From: Channallabes apus
Lineage: Eukaryota; Chordata; Actinopteri; Siluriformes; Clariidae
Length of the DNA stretch: 64,000 nt
NCBI GenBank assembly: GCA_030522415.1
Contig: CM060121.1
Coordinates: 25,444,412 to 25,508,411 of the forward strand
Direction: 5' to 3'
Of the stretch, positions 33,801-48,100 are shown one piece after another. Positions within the stretch are counted from its first letter, which is position 1. Each line of letters begins with the position of its first letter. Below the pieces are notes generated by a model. The model was given only the letters and a program-made list of their open reading frames with translations, made no database searches and was not told where the DNA came from. A program made the position numbers and the translations under genes.

Positions 33801-36800
33801 TTTTACTTAACAAACTGCAGTGATGAAGAACGCTTCATGTAGCTATTAACTGATCAACTGTGCTAGGCCTGTGAACTGAGTAAAGTACTGTATGTGAACT
33901 GCTGAAATGCAGTTTGAATGAAAGTTGTCCTGATTGTCCTGTATTTTGATAGGGTTAAATGCCCTTGTGCTGTTGTGGCAGATACCTGGAGCTTAAGCGA
34001 TTTTGTCTACTCCTCTGCTCCTGTAGCTGACGAGTGCTCTCCAGTTTTACAGGACTGGGAATGAAACCGACCTCACATCCTTCCTTCACCAAACGTCCTA
34101 TCCACCAGTTATTATTATACTTCTGTTAGTAGAAAGACACACACACATACACACACACACAAATATACAGTACATTACTCTTGTATCTTTTGCCACACCA
34201 TCAATTAATAATCAGACCAATATATAAATAAAAAATATAATATTAAATTTTTTATTTATATAATATAATATTATACTTTAGTCTATTAGTCTATTGGTTT
34301 ATGCCTAAAATTTAAATTTTTATATAATCAAAATCCCGCATTCATGTCAGATGACTCATGCATTATTTTAATAGCAGACAACACAATATTGAATTTTATA
34401 CTGTTCATAGCAGGAAACCACGCCAAGAGGAAAATGGGCGTGTGACCACTTGATTCGCACAGCTGGTGTGCACTGTCATTCATATTCATCATTGACCTTC
34501 GGCACATTTTCTCTTTAAACACCATCTGATCTCTACATCAGTCAAGCTGCTTGAATCATTTTGTATGATTTTAGCCTGCTAGCTTTTAAAAATCTCAGTG
34601 GGAAAAATTATGACAGAAAACACATATTTAGTGTAAACTGCATCAGTTGACTAGGTCCAATATAATGTACACAACAATCTGTAACTGGTGTGCATTTACA
34701 AATGGATTTTAATGTGCTGCATTGCATATAACTGGTTCATAAAGAAAAAGAGAAGAACTGTTTTGATTTCACACCTAATCACACCTCATAACAATGCATT
34801 CACTCAAACCAAACCAATCTGCATTAGTGCTACAATCATATTACCATGGTTACAATAGACAGGGAGAGAAAAAAATATGTGTTGAATTACGTATGAATTA
34901 TGGCTTGTTTTTGCCATGGTCAAAAATACATTTTACAATGATCAAAAATACACCCTAAAGACCAATAATACCTATATTGTCTATACCACTTCATCCTGTA
35001 TACAGGATCGCGGGGGCCTGAAGCCTATCCCAGATTACTAAGGGCACAAGGCAGGGGACACCCTGGATACAGTGCTCATCCATCGCAGAGCACACACTTA
35101 CACACTACGGACACTTTGGGAACGGCAATTAGCCTAATTTGCATGTCTTTGGGCATTCGGAGGAAAAAGGAGTACCTGGAGTAAACCTACCAAGCATGGC
35201 CAAAAGATGCAAACTCCATAAAGAGGCGAGAATCAAACCTGATCGGGAATTAAACCTGGATCCTTAACCCGAATCCTCAAACTAACCACTAAGCCACCAT
35301 GCTGCCCCATAAATATTTGGTATAATTAAAAATAATGAATAAGCAGACTTCTGTAAACAATTCTTTAAATGCAATACGTTAGAAATGAAAAGCATATACT
35401 GTACAGGCAACGTTACCCTGGATGAGAAGCGGAACTGACCTCTTTGATATGCAGGAAATCTTTGGCTTCAAATGAGATGGCCATGCCCTGCACTGGAACA
35501 TCATCATTAGGACCCGGGTTATAACCAACATTAGTCCTCACAGCAAATGCAACTGGCTTAGTCTAAAGCAGAAAGTCAGAAAATACGATTTAAGAAAATA
35601 ATAAAATTAAAAATTGTATGATGATGTAGATATTAATGATGAAAGTGTCTGGATCTACTAAACAAATAAATAAATATCCTTTCAGTAAAATGAGTCCAAC
35701 TTAATTCCTTTTTTTTTATTTTAAATGTAAATATTTACTGATAAAATAAAGCTGAACAAAGCAAAAAAAATTTGCACCATAAAGGTTGTACTTCACATGA
35801 TTTGTCCACTTCACATGATTAAGCAGTAAAACTGTATCAGATAAAGGCGTCAATTTAGATGACACATTGGATTGAGATTAGTTATAAGCATGTTAAGTAG
35901 AGAGAAAGAAAGCTGAAACAGACACAAGGACAACAGGAGAGGCAAAAGGAAGGAATCTGAAAAAAAGAAGAAAACAAGTATAGTCACACACCTTGGCTTT
36001 CTCGAGGGTTGCTAGAGCCTGTCTGTCTGCCTCTTTTCTCAGGGCTTCTGGATCCTCCTCCAGAGACACGTCAGAGTCTGAGGGACGACTAGTGTAGGAG
36101 TCTGCTGAACCCTGAGTAAGAAAAGGAGAAAGGAGAGCGGCAGAAGAGGTACATTTAGTATTGCACTTTAGAGTCTTTATGTCAGAAAAACGTTGCAAAG
36201 CTTGACAATCTAACCTTAGATTGATACCTTAAAGTATTCACTATGATTCTTAACATATCATAATATTCTATCAATTAGCTATCTGTTCAATTGTTTTGCA
36301 GTTTTCCCCAGCAGACTGCCAGATCATTTCCCACTGACTGCCAGCTAATTTTTTATATTCAGTCCTATCTCAATCAACTGCAAGGTGGTAGGAATGTGGC
36401 CATTTTAATAAAGCGCTGCTGGCAGTGTTTTGCTTTTTTTCCCTGGAGTGAAGCACTTCTTTCAAATCTTAAATGAACTTAAACGTTTCAGGGAAGCTTT
36501 GAGATACATTAAGCTTTGTTTTCATAGATACTTTTTTTTCATGGGACGATACAGATCACAGCTCAGGGCACAAGTGGAAACAACCTAGACAAGAATGGGA
36601 GGGTAGAACGTCAGTGAGAAAATTAGAGAGTAAATAAAAGAACTTTGCTTCAACTCTCAAGTACACTCCTACTTTAAATTTTCTGCCTCAAAGCATAATA
36701 ATTAAAAGCCATCTTCAGTAATTACTTCTTCTTGGTCAGGATGGAACTTTACCATGGAACACACTTTGTGAGGTGGGAATATTGGGTGGCCGTCATGCGT

Positions 36801-36806
36801 GCATGT

Positions 36807-36900
<94 letters not shown>

Positions 36901-37245
36901 TTACCACCTACTACCATGTTTTGGAAGGAGATAGGAAATCAAAAAACTCAAAGAAAGAACATGGACTGATTGTAATGTCAGTTTAAATCAAAATTATTAC
37001 TCATGACAAACCTTTAATAGATACGTAGCTAAACTACCGTCAATCAGATCTAATTCAGACACAGAGATTTTAGTGTTATAAAGTGCATGTTGCTCTTTTC
37101 ACATCAGTGCAAAAAGCACTTCAGGTAATTTCCATGCACAAAACACCTATTGTGTGTACAGTCTAAGCCAGAACTAAACACTGCTGCATGCACACTCAAC
37201 CCTTCCCCCCATCTTTCACACACACACACACACGCACACACACAC

Positions 37246-37322
<77 letters not shown>

Positions 37323-40155
37323 AATTGTGTAATTGTGATTCTCTGTTCATTTTCTCCAAAGGTATTCAGCAAACAAGGAACAGAAATAATTGCAAATTTA
37401 AGACTTAAAACTTGAAAACAAATTAAAAACAGGTCTTTACTTTGTACTTATTCTCTAGTCCTCATTCTCCTTTACAGGTACAATGTTGAGCTGTTTCTAT
37501 ATGTTGTTTTTTCAATGCAGCAGTGCGGATCATATTGGTTACCTTTATATAAGCCACCCACACCGCTCTTTTCCCTGTTAACTTCTTTTCCCCTTTATTT
37601 CCTCTTGCTGTTGTCAGGAGTCAGGCACACTCTAAACCGTGGGAGGTGCAGACTGGCATGAAGATAGCTGCAAAGACTGTGAGTGAGTGCGAGTGTGTTG
37701 AGGTTTAAATAGAGGTGAGAATTCACCATGATGACATATGTCAAATGTTGATAAATTATTCATAGCAAAAGAGAACCACACACTACTTATTAAATAGGAC
37801 AAAATTGTAGTAAAATTTTGATATTATAGTCCTGTCAATTGTCAGAATTCTCAATTCAAATTAGTTCAAGTCAAAGTCTCTCACAGGAACACACAGGAGA
37901 TGAAAAAAATTACAAAAGCAAACAATGATTTTTTTCCCATTTGAAAATTTGTCAACAATCAACATATGGGTCAATTACCTAACATCACCCATATGATTTT
38001 ACCTAACACAAACAAAAATTTTAAACTAAAGAGTGAAAAAAGATTTACACCTTCTCACAATGCACCAACAATTAGGCATTATTGCAAGTTCATTAGACCA
38101 ACTTTGCCCATTTACATAATTGGCCCAAAAATAATGGACTTAAACAAACAATTTTCCAACTTTAGCTTTAGCTTATCTTACTGGTGATTGTCATGGAAGT
38201 GCACGGACGCACTGAACTACCATCAGCAACTGCAAAGACATGTGTCCATAATCATGTGCGCATAAATCTTTATTAGTTCAGTGTGTTCCTTATTTCTACA
38301 GTGTGTTGGTTTTGCTTTCATCAGAGTTACCTGTAGTGCGCCCTACAAGACTACAAGATATGGAATCGGCTGCTTATTTATTAGACTTATAACACATGAC
38401 ACTGACACATAATAATAGCCAGGTAGTCAGCATAATATACTGTATATAAAATATAATCTTACTATTATATATACTATTATAATATATATAAAATATAATC
38501 TTGGTAATATTTAATCATTTTCTATACCGCTTAATTCTGTGTTCAGGGTCGCAGGGGACCTGGAGCTTATCCCAGGAGACTTCGGACACTAGGCGGGGTA
38601 CACCCTGGACGGGGTGCCAATCCATTGCAGGGCACACTCACACACTACGGGCAATTTAGGAACGCCAATTAGCCTAACCTGCATATCTTTGGACTGTGGG
38701 AGGAAACCCACCAAGCACGGGGAGAACATACAAACTCCATGCACACAGAGACGGGAATCGAACCCAGACCCTGGAGGTGCAAGGCGACAGTGCTAACCAC
38801 TACACCACCGCGCCGCCGGGAATATTTAAGTAAAAATTTATTTAAAACTTCAAAAGAATGTAAAAATTCAAAGGAATACAAATACAATTTCTTTGTTTTA
38901 AACACATGATATGATTTATAGTAACTTTAATACAGAAGTACAGGCTTTTCTGAAAGTTTTGGAACTGCAAGGACATTTTTTGGTGATACAATGAAGACAT
39001 TTGAGTTTCACAGTTTCAGACTTTTCCTGATATCTACATTTAGATGTGATAAACATCTTGAACAATGAATTTTGGTGGCAGACAACAGATTTTTTTTTGT
39101 GAGAACAAAAGCTTTAAGAACTGATCATTTTTATGTTAATTGAAGCAATTATCACTTAATATTTGACCCACTGACATTACCAAACTACTGCATCTTTCTA
39201 TTATGATGCTTTTCAATAGCTGTTGTTCATTTTGCCGTGTTTCTCCCTCCAGTCTTCTGTTCAGTAACATTAAAATGGAAGTGCAGTAGGTTTAAGGTCT
39301 GGTTTATGGACTTGGCCAATCCTTTGGGGAAATTGTGTTTATGGTGTGTAAAGTATCAGACAGACTGTTTCAATAGACTTTAGAATTCATTGTGCTGACT
39401 TACATCATCAATTAACATTAATGAGTTAGTTCTAAAAGTAGTCATGCAAGCTCAAGCCACCACACTACCTCTACCGTGCTTGACCAATGAGTTTGTAAGT
39501 TTTGTAACATTCTTTCTTGCTCCATACTTTGGTCATTTGCATCACACTGGTAGTGGTTATGCTTGGTTTCAGAACCGTTTTGCTGTATGTGCAAATTCAA
39601 ATCTGACCTTTCGATTCTTCATGTTGATGACTTCTTTTGCATTTTGTATGGCTTCTCTGCTCTCAAAGTTTTCTTTTAACAGTGCACCCCAGCTCAGCTG
39701 AGGTTGTTAATGATGTAATTGACTGCTGTTTGCAGGATTCTCTACATAGCTCTGTTATCAACTTCTGTTGTTTACCTTTGCCAAACTGTTCCATGTCTGG
39801 TTGTTAATACACCAGGGGTTTCTTTCCGTTTCAAGACCCTGCAAATTTTTTATATCACTGCAATTAATATGGCTTGGTTTTCTTATAAAGATTATTTTGC
39901 AGTGTTATATAATTATGTCATATGAACACTGTACCGTTCCATCATGTATATTTTCTTATTTACACATGTTTTCTCCTTATACTTGGTATTTAAATATATC
40001 CAGGCTCTACAAATAGCAGATTTAGCACTTCACTTCACCAACTGTTAGCTCTTCACACTAGCACAAGCCTGGAAGGAACCCAGTGGAGTCAATGTGAAGA
40101 GCGAAAAAAAAAGTCCATGAAAAAAGGAAAATGACAAGAGATTAGTTAAAGCACA

Positions 40156-40198
<43 letters not shown>

Positions 40199-41501
40199 GC
40201 GACGGGAAAACCCCAGTGAACACCTGACTATCTATTCTGGTAAATCAAAGTGGGGGTAGAAGTCAGAATGTGAACAAAAAATTTAATCTGAGGTTAAACA
40301 GTTTGGAATTTGAAGTTGTCATTAAATACATAATTAATAAATATATCATACTGAAAGATTAACAGATCTACCATGAATACAATGGGATTTTGAAAAAAAT
40401 TAGTATCTAGCAACTGCCCTTCTTCATACCACTTTTTTATTTTATTTTTTAAAGTAAAAGCTATTGATCTTGTTGATAATCAATCAATGCATTGTAAATC
40501 AAATCAGGATCTGAATATTTGTGGTGCAGTTCTTACATGTGACCTGAATTAAAATTCTAAATAAGTTTTTATCGAAAGCTTTTCAGGCCTGGAAATTCAT
40601 AAAACATTCACAAACTAATGATACATAATAAATGTGAAGGACTCTATTGTAGCATAACCAGCAAGATACCATACAAAGGCTATAAGGACCACTAATTATT
40701 TAGTGGGATTTTATTTATCTTTGAAACCTCTTTTAAATTGAGAAGCTTGATAATACTCCAAAACAAATATTTAAAAAGGAGGAATTCTGCCAACAAAGCC
40801 TGAGAACCATGTTGACTAAAAGATAGATAGATAGAGGTAGAAACAAGGTGAGAGAGGATAAAGGGATGACAGATATGTGCCAAACCGCGGTCTGATTATA
40901 CCTACTGTATCATCTGAAATAAACATCTGAAACTAACTCTTGACGGCATAGTCATTTGCCATTCTACACCCATTTCTGTGTAATTCGCAGAAACAGTATT
41001 GCCAAGCCATCAAAATAGGATTATACTTATTATCTATTATATCTAGAATGAATTCGCAATGGCAGTCAGTCATTTGCCATTCTGCACTAGTTTCTGTGGA
41101 ATTTTCAGAAACAGTATTACACCAAGCCATCAAAATAGGTAGCAATCTTACAATATGAAGTCATTATTATTATGGTAGATTTGAACTTCACACACTTCAC
41201 ACTGTCACTGCTATACTTAAAACCGTAATCATATCAAAACCATCACAGATGTCCAAACATGATGTTAATAAGAATACTTGTAGCTGAATATTGCACTGAA
41301 AGCTATGTTGTGACAGAAAAATGAAAAAAAAAAAAATACAAATCAACATTGATGCCTAACATTTTCAAGACAAAGTGCTTAATATGGATTGCACATTACC
41401 GACAGGCTACCAGTTACTATGAGATTACTGTAGAAATGTGGAGGCAATGATTTGGTAATCAGAGAATTTCAGCACAGGACCTGGAGTATACGGTGTGTCT
41501 A

Positions 41502-41574
<73 letters not shown>

Positions 41575-42049
41575 CAGCATTTGGTGCCTTTACAGTCCCT
41601 GTGCAGTGCTGGAGGTCTAATTTAAACCCACAGGGCCAATGCAGCTGCCCAGCCCAAAATGGAATCACACACAGCAAAGAATGAGAGAGGCCAAAAGAAA
41701 GAGGAATTCAACAACAATAAATTTACAAATATGAATTGCATTTCTATGATATCGAGTCTTATTAAAAACCCATATGCTCACACCCACACACTCTCTGTGA
41801 ATCATTTCCAGATCTTTCTTACCACTATGGGCCTGTGAATCCGTTCATTTGTCTCCATGGCACTCTTTCCTTGCCACGGCAGCCCCGAATCACGCCCAGA
41901 AGTCCAAGTCCAATCCAAATGTGATATGAGTGTCACACAAGGGTACGTGTGCAAGCGTATTTCCAAAAAGTTCTAAGAGCGTTGGACGGTAGGGCCAAAA
42001 GCTCTGTTAACCTCAAGCCCCCAACCAACATTCCTCTTCTGTCTTTTTC

Positions 42050-42113
<64 letters not shown>

Positions 42114-45100
42114 ACGCACTCAAAACTGGAACCTGAAGTCAGTTGAGGGATAGAGATGAAGTGGGGGTCAGATTGCAGGACTTGTGCTACATTTGCAAAC
42201 TGAGGGTTAAATTTAGCTGCCACAAGCAGGGACAGAACTCCCTCTCTCTCCCTCTCTCTCCCTCTCTCCCCTCTCTCACAAATTTAGCAGTGGTGTGTAA
42301 CAAAATGTGACTGGGAATGCAGTCGTCAGCTCAGTCCGAAGGGTACATGTGTACGTGTGTGTGGAGTCGGGAATTAGAAGGAGGAAGTGAGAGAACATGC
42401 ATTTTCAGTGTCTCTTATGACGAATTGACATCTGTTGGTGACGTATACTATTGTATGACCAACACAAACTCTCCTACTCAAATGTTCTCTCGCTGGGCTG
42501 ATTCATAAGATCATAAAATAAAGCTTTTCTTCAGACTATAGGTTCACAATCGTTACTACGTTGCTAAAACATAACTCTGACCAAATAGTTTTAACAATTT
42601 TGTTTGACAAACTTAATTTTTTTGTTTAGAAAAACAGACACCAACACGTAAATATCTTATTTTAAGGACTTAACCTGTCCAAAATATGATACTAATTATA
42701 TCGCAAATATGATACAGTAGTTCATCATCAACCACTGCTATGTTGGTAAATGTTTATAAGCCTGTTAACTGGTCATTTAAATCAAAGTCAAACCAATAAT
42801 ATAAAAATCAACTTTCATTCTAATATTTTATATATATATGTGCTGTTAATATGCAATAAAATAACAGATGTTTAACATTAAAATTTTAAAATGGTCTCAA
42901 TATTTGGGTTCTGCGTATAAAAAGTCTTATCAAATTCTCTAATGGCATAAATATATAAATATAGGAGCGACGTATTTGAGTTTCTTATTTTTTTTCCCCA
43001 ACACATTAGGGTAACATTTTGCATATATATATATACAGTGGTGTGAAAAACTATTTGCCCCCTTCCTGATTTCTTGTTCTTTTGCATGTTTGTCACACTT
43101 AAATGTTTCTGCTCATCAAAAACCGTTAACTATTAGTCAAAGATAACATAATTGAACACAAAATGCAGTTTTTAAATGAAGGTTTACGTTATTAAGGCAG
43201 AAAAAAAATTCAAAATCTACATGGCCCTGTGTGAAAAAGTGATTGCCCCCCTTGTTAAAAAATAACTTAACTGTGGTTTATCACACCTGAGTTCAATTTC
43301 TGTAGTCACCCCCAGGCCTGAATACTGCCACACCTGTTTCAATCAAGAAATCACTTAAATAGGAGCTACCTGACACAGAGAAGTAGACCAAAAGCACCTC
43401 AAAAGCTAGACATCATGCCAAGATCCAAAGAAATTCAGGAACAAATGAGAACAAAAGTAATTGAGATCTATCAGTCTGGTAAAGGTTATAAAGCCATTTC
43501 TAAAGCTTTGGGACTCCAGCGAACCACAGTGAGAGCCATTATCCACAAATGGCAAAAACATGGAACAGTGGTGAACCTTCCCAGGAGTGGCCGGCCGACC
43601 AAAATTACCCCAAGAGCGCAGAGACAACTCATCCGAGAGGCCACAAAAGACCCCAGGACAACATCTAAAGAACTGCAGGCCTCACTTGCCTCAATTAAGG
43701 TCAGTGTTCACGACTCCACCATAAGAAAGAGACTGGGCAAAAACGGCCTGCATGGCAAATACCTTGTGGACCGACGAGACAAAAGTTGAACTTTTTGGAA
43801 GGTGCGTGTCCCGTTACATCTGGCGTAAAAGTAACACAGCATTTCAGAAAAAGAACATCATACCAACAGTAAAATATGGTGGTGGTAGTGTGATGGTCTG
43901 GAGTTGTTTTGCTGCTTCAGGACCTGGAAGGCTTGCTGTGATAGATGGAACCATGAATTCTACTGTCTACCAAAAAATCCTGAAGGAGAATGTCCGGCCA
44001 TCTGTTCGTCAACTCAAGCTGAAGCGAATGGCTGAGGAAAAAGAAAATGAAGACTTTGGAGTGGCCTAGTCCTGACCTGAATCCTATTGAGATGTTGTGG
44101 CATGACCTTAAAAAGGCGGTTCATGCTAGAAAACCCTCAAATAAAGCTGAATTACAACAATTCTGCAAAGATGAGTGGGCCAAAATTCCTCCAGAGCGCT
44201 GTAAAAGACTCGTTGCAAGTTATCGCAAACGCTTGTTTGCAGTTATTGCTGCTAAGGGTGGCCCAACCAGTTATTAGGTTCAGGGGGCAATTACTTTTTC
44301 ACACAGGGCCATGTAGGTTTGGATTTCTTTTCTCCCTAAATAATAAAACCCCTCATTTAAAAACTGCATTTTGTGTTTACTTGTGTTATCTTTGACTAAT
44401 AGTTAAATGTGTTTGATGATCAGAAACATTTTGTGTGACAAACATGCAAAAGAATAAGAAATCAGGAGGGGGGCAAATAGTTTTTCACACCACTGTATAT
44501 ATTTTATTTTTGTTTTTTTTTACATTATATCTATTTATTTATTGTATGTTTTTAAATTTTAGTTTGTATGTCCCAAAATATATTAGCCCATTTAATGTAA
44601 AAGTTTGAATCAAATAATTTTCTGTTGATATTGCTTGTTGAAATTGTTTTAACAATCTGTTAAATCACATCTGTTAGTAAAATTCTGTGTAAAATTACAT
44701 TAACTTAACATTGCCTCAGGATTTACAAAAATTTCAGAAAACACTGATTATCTTCCTTCTTGCATATATACTGTATATTGAGGGATGTCAATCATGCATA
44801 ACTTACCACGCACAAAACCACACATAACAACATGATTCTCAGAACATAAAAACAATAAACAGGAACTATAAAAGGCAAAGCCCACAGAGCGGATGTGATG
44901 AGTAAAACAACAACAAAAACTTTCTCAGAGGAAGAAGTGAAAGTTACAGTATTTTGGCAGTATTTTATCATGAAGAGGAAATAAAAGTAAGTAAAAATAT
45001 AAACCAGTTAAAAAAAAAACTAATCTTAAATGGGTATACACAGGAAAAAAGATGAGCTATTTTGCTTTGCCTATTCTATTGAAGAAGGGTCATTTTGCTT

Positions 45101-48100
45101 TTTTGTTTTATTGAGAGATGGGTTCTTTGTCTTGTCTAATTAGATTTTTGTTTATGTCTGTATTAGTATTATTATACAATTAGTAAGTATAACATGTAAT
45201 GCGGCAGCACGGTGGTGTAGTGGTTAGCACTGTCGCTTTGCACCTCCTGGGTCCGGGTTCGATTCCCGGCCAGGCTCGATTCCCGTCTCTGTGTGCATGG
45301 AGTTTGCATGTTCTCCCCGTGCTTGGTGGGTTTCCTCCGGGTACTCCGGTTTCCTCCCACAGTCCAAAGACATGCAGATTAGGCTAATTGGCGTTCCCAA
45401 ATTGACCATAGTGTGTGAATGAATGAGTGTGTCTGTGTGCATGCTCTGCGATGGATTGGCACGCTGTCCAGGGTGTACCCTGCCTCGTGCTCTGAGTCTC
45501 CTGCGTTAGGCTCCAGGTCCCCGCGACCCTAAATACAGGATAAAGCGGTATAGAAGATGAATGAATGAACATGTAATGCAACCACAGGGGGGTGCAAACC
45601 AGTGTCTTCTTGTGCCAGTTCCAAGTCTGGATAAATGCAGAAGGTTGTGTCAGGAAGGGCATCCGACGTAAAACATTTGCCAAATCAATGATGCGAATCA
45701 CAATTATAATTCCCATACCGGATCGGTCGTGCCCCGGGATAACAACGACCGCCACTGGTGCTGTTGACCTACAGGGTGCCAGTGGAAATTGGGCGAAGAA
45801 GGAGAGGAGGAAGGCGTGTTCGAAAGCAGAGAGAGAAGAGGAAAGGCAAGAGTTTTGGAGTCACAGTAGGGACTTTGAATGTTGGGACCATGACAGGGAA
45901 GGGAAGAGAGTTGGTTGATATGATGCAGAGAAGGGAGGTGGATATACTCTGTGTCCAAGAGACCAGGTGGAAAGGTAGCAAGGCCAGAGGCTTAGGAGCA
46001 GGGTTCAAATTGTTTTACCATTGTGTGGATAGGAAAAGAAATGGAGTAGAAGTTATTCTGAAAGAGGAGTTTGTAAGGAATGTTCTAGAGGTGAAGAGAG
46101 TATCAGACAGGTTGATGAGTCTAAAGTTGGATATTGAAGGGGTGATGTTCAATGTTGTTAGTGGTTATGCTCCACAGGTAGGATGTGAGTTAGAAGTGAA
46201 GGAGAAATTCTGGAGTGAGTTAGATGAATTGATGCATTGCATCCCCAGAGGCGAGAGAGTGGTGGGGAAGGGGAAGGGAACAGAAGTGATGAAATGTGAT
46301 GGGCAGTTTTGGTCTTCAGGACAGGAATGTAGAAGGACAGATGGTGGTGGACTTTGCAAAGTGGATGGTAATGGAAGTAGTAAATGGCAGTAGTAAATAG
46401 TTTCTTATCAGGCAGGAACATAGGGTGACATATAAGAGTGGAGGCAGAAGCACTCAGGTGGACTACATCTTGTGTCGACATTGTAATCTGAAAGAGATCT
46501 GTGAGTGCAAAGTGTTGGTAGGCTAGAGTGTAGCCAGACAACACAGAATGGTGGTGTGTAAAATAACCCTGGTGGTAAGGAGGGTGAAGAGGACAAAGGC
46601 AGAGCAGAGGACAAAGTGGTGGAAGTTGAAAAAGGAAGAATGTTGTGTAGTCTTCAGGGAGGAGTTGGGACAAGCTATGGGTGGTCAGGAGGTGCTTTCA
46701 GTTAACTGGACAACTACAGCCAATGTGATCAGGGAGACAGGTACAGTAGGAGGGTACTTGGTGTATCACCAGGTAAGGGAAAAGTGGACAAGGAGACTTG
46801 GTGGTGGAATGAGGAAGTTCAGGAGTGTATACAGGGAAAGAGGCTAGCTAAGAAGAAGTGGGACACTGAGAGGACTGAAGAGAGTAGACAGGAGTACAGA
46901 GAGATGCAGCGTAAGGTGAAGATAGAGGTCGCAAAGGCCAAACAAAGAGCATATGAGGACTTGTATGCTAGGCTGGACAGTAAGGAGGTGGATCTGTACA
47001 GGTTGGCGAGGCAGAGAAGTAGAGACGGGAAGGAGGTGCAGCAGGTTAGAGTGATTAAAGATAGAGATCTGAAATGTACTGACAGATGCCAGGAGGGTGA
47101 TGGGAAGATGGAATGAGTACTTTGAGGAGTTGATGAATGAGGAAAATGAAAGAGAATAAAGAGTAGAAGAGGTGACTGTTGTTGGAACAGGAAGAAGCAA
47201 ATATTAGTAAAAGTGAGAAGGGCGTTTAAGAGGATGAAGAGTGGAAAGACTGTTGGTCCTGATGACATACCTGTGGAGGTGTGGAAGTGCTTAGGAGAGG
47301 TGGCAGTAGAATTTCTGACTAGTTTGTTTAACAAGATCTTGGAGAGTGAGAGGATTCCAGAGAAATGGAGGAGAAGTGTATCGGTGCCGGTTTTTAAGAA
47401 CAAGGGAGACGTGCAAAGCTGTGGCAATTACAGAGGTATAAAGCTAATGAGCCATGCAATGAAGCTGTGGGAAAGAGTAGTGGAAGCTAGGTTAAGGGCA
47501 GAGGTGAGCATTTGTGAGCAGCAATATGGTTTTATGCCTAGAAAGAGTACATCAGATGCAGTATTTGGTTTGAGGATGCTGGTGGAGAAGTACAGAGAAG
47601 GTAATAAAGAGTTGCATTGTGTCTTTGTAGATTTAGAGAAAGCGTATGACAGTGTGCCGAGAGAGGAGCGGTGGTGTTGTATGAGGAAGTCTGGAGTGGC
47701 AGAGAAGTATGTTAGAGTGGTACAGGACATGTATGAGAGTGCTAAGACAGTGATGTGCTGTAGTTGTGACAGAAGAGTTCAAGGTTAAAGTGGGTCTGCA
47801 TCAAGGATCGGCTCTAAGCCCCTTTTTCTTTGCTCTGGTGATGGACAGGATGACAGATGAGGTAAGACAGGAGTCTCCATGGACTATGATGTTTGCAGAT
47901 GACATTGTGCATTGTAGCGAGAGCAGGGAACAGGTGGAGGAAAATTTTGAGAGGTGGAGGTATGATCTGGAAAGCAGAGGAAAGATGGTTAGCTGCAGCA
48001 AGACATGTGTGTGAATGAGAGGGACCCAAGAAGAACAGTGAGGCTACAGGGAGCAGAGGTAAAGAAGGTGCAGGATTTTAAGTACTTAGGGTCAAAGGTC

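Noticed and set aside
36702..37415. Open frames of poly-His-Thr or poly-Cys-Val
   Set aside because: They are translations of (CA)n or (TG)n microsatellites.
46158..47427. Long minus-strand frames opposite the LINE
   Set aside because: They are shadows of the RTE endonuclease and reverse transcriptase coding strand, which is purine-rich.
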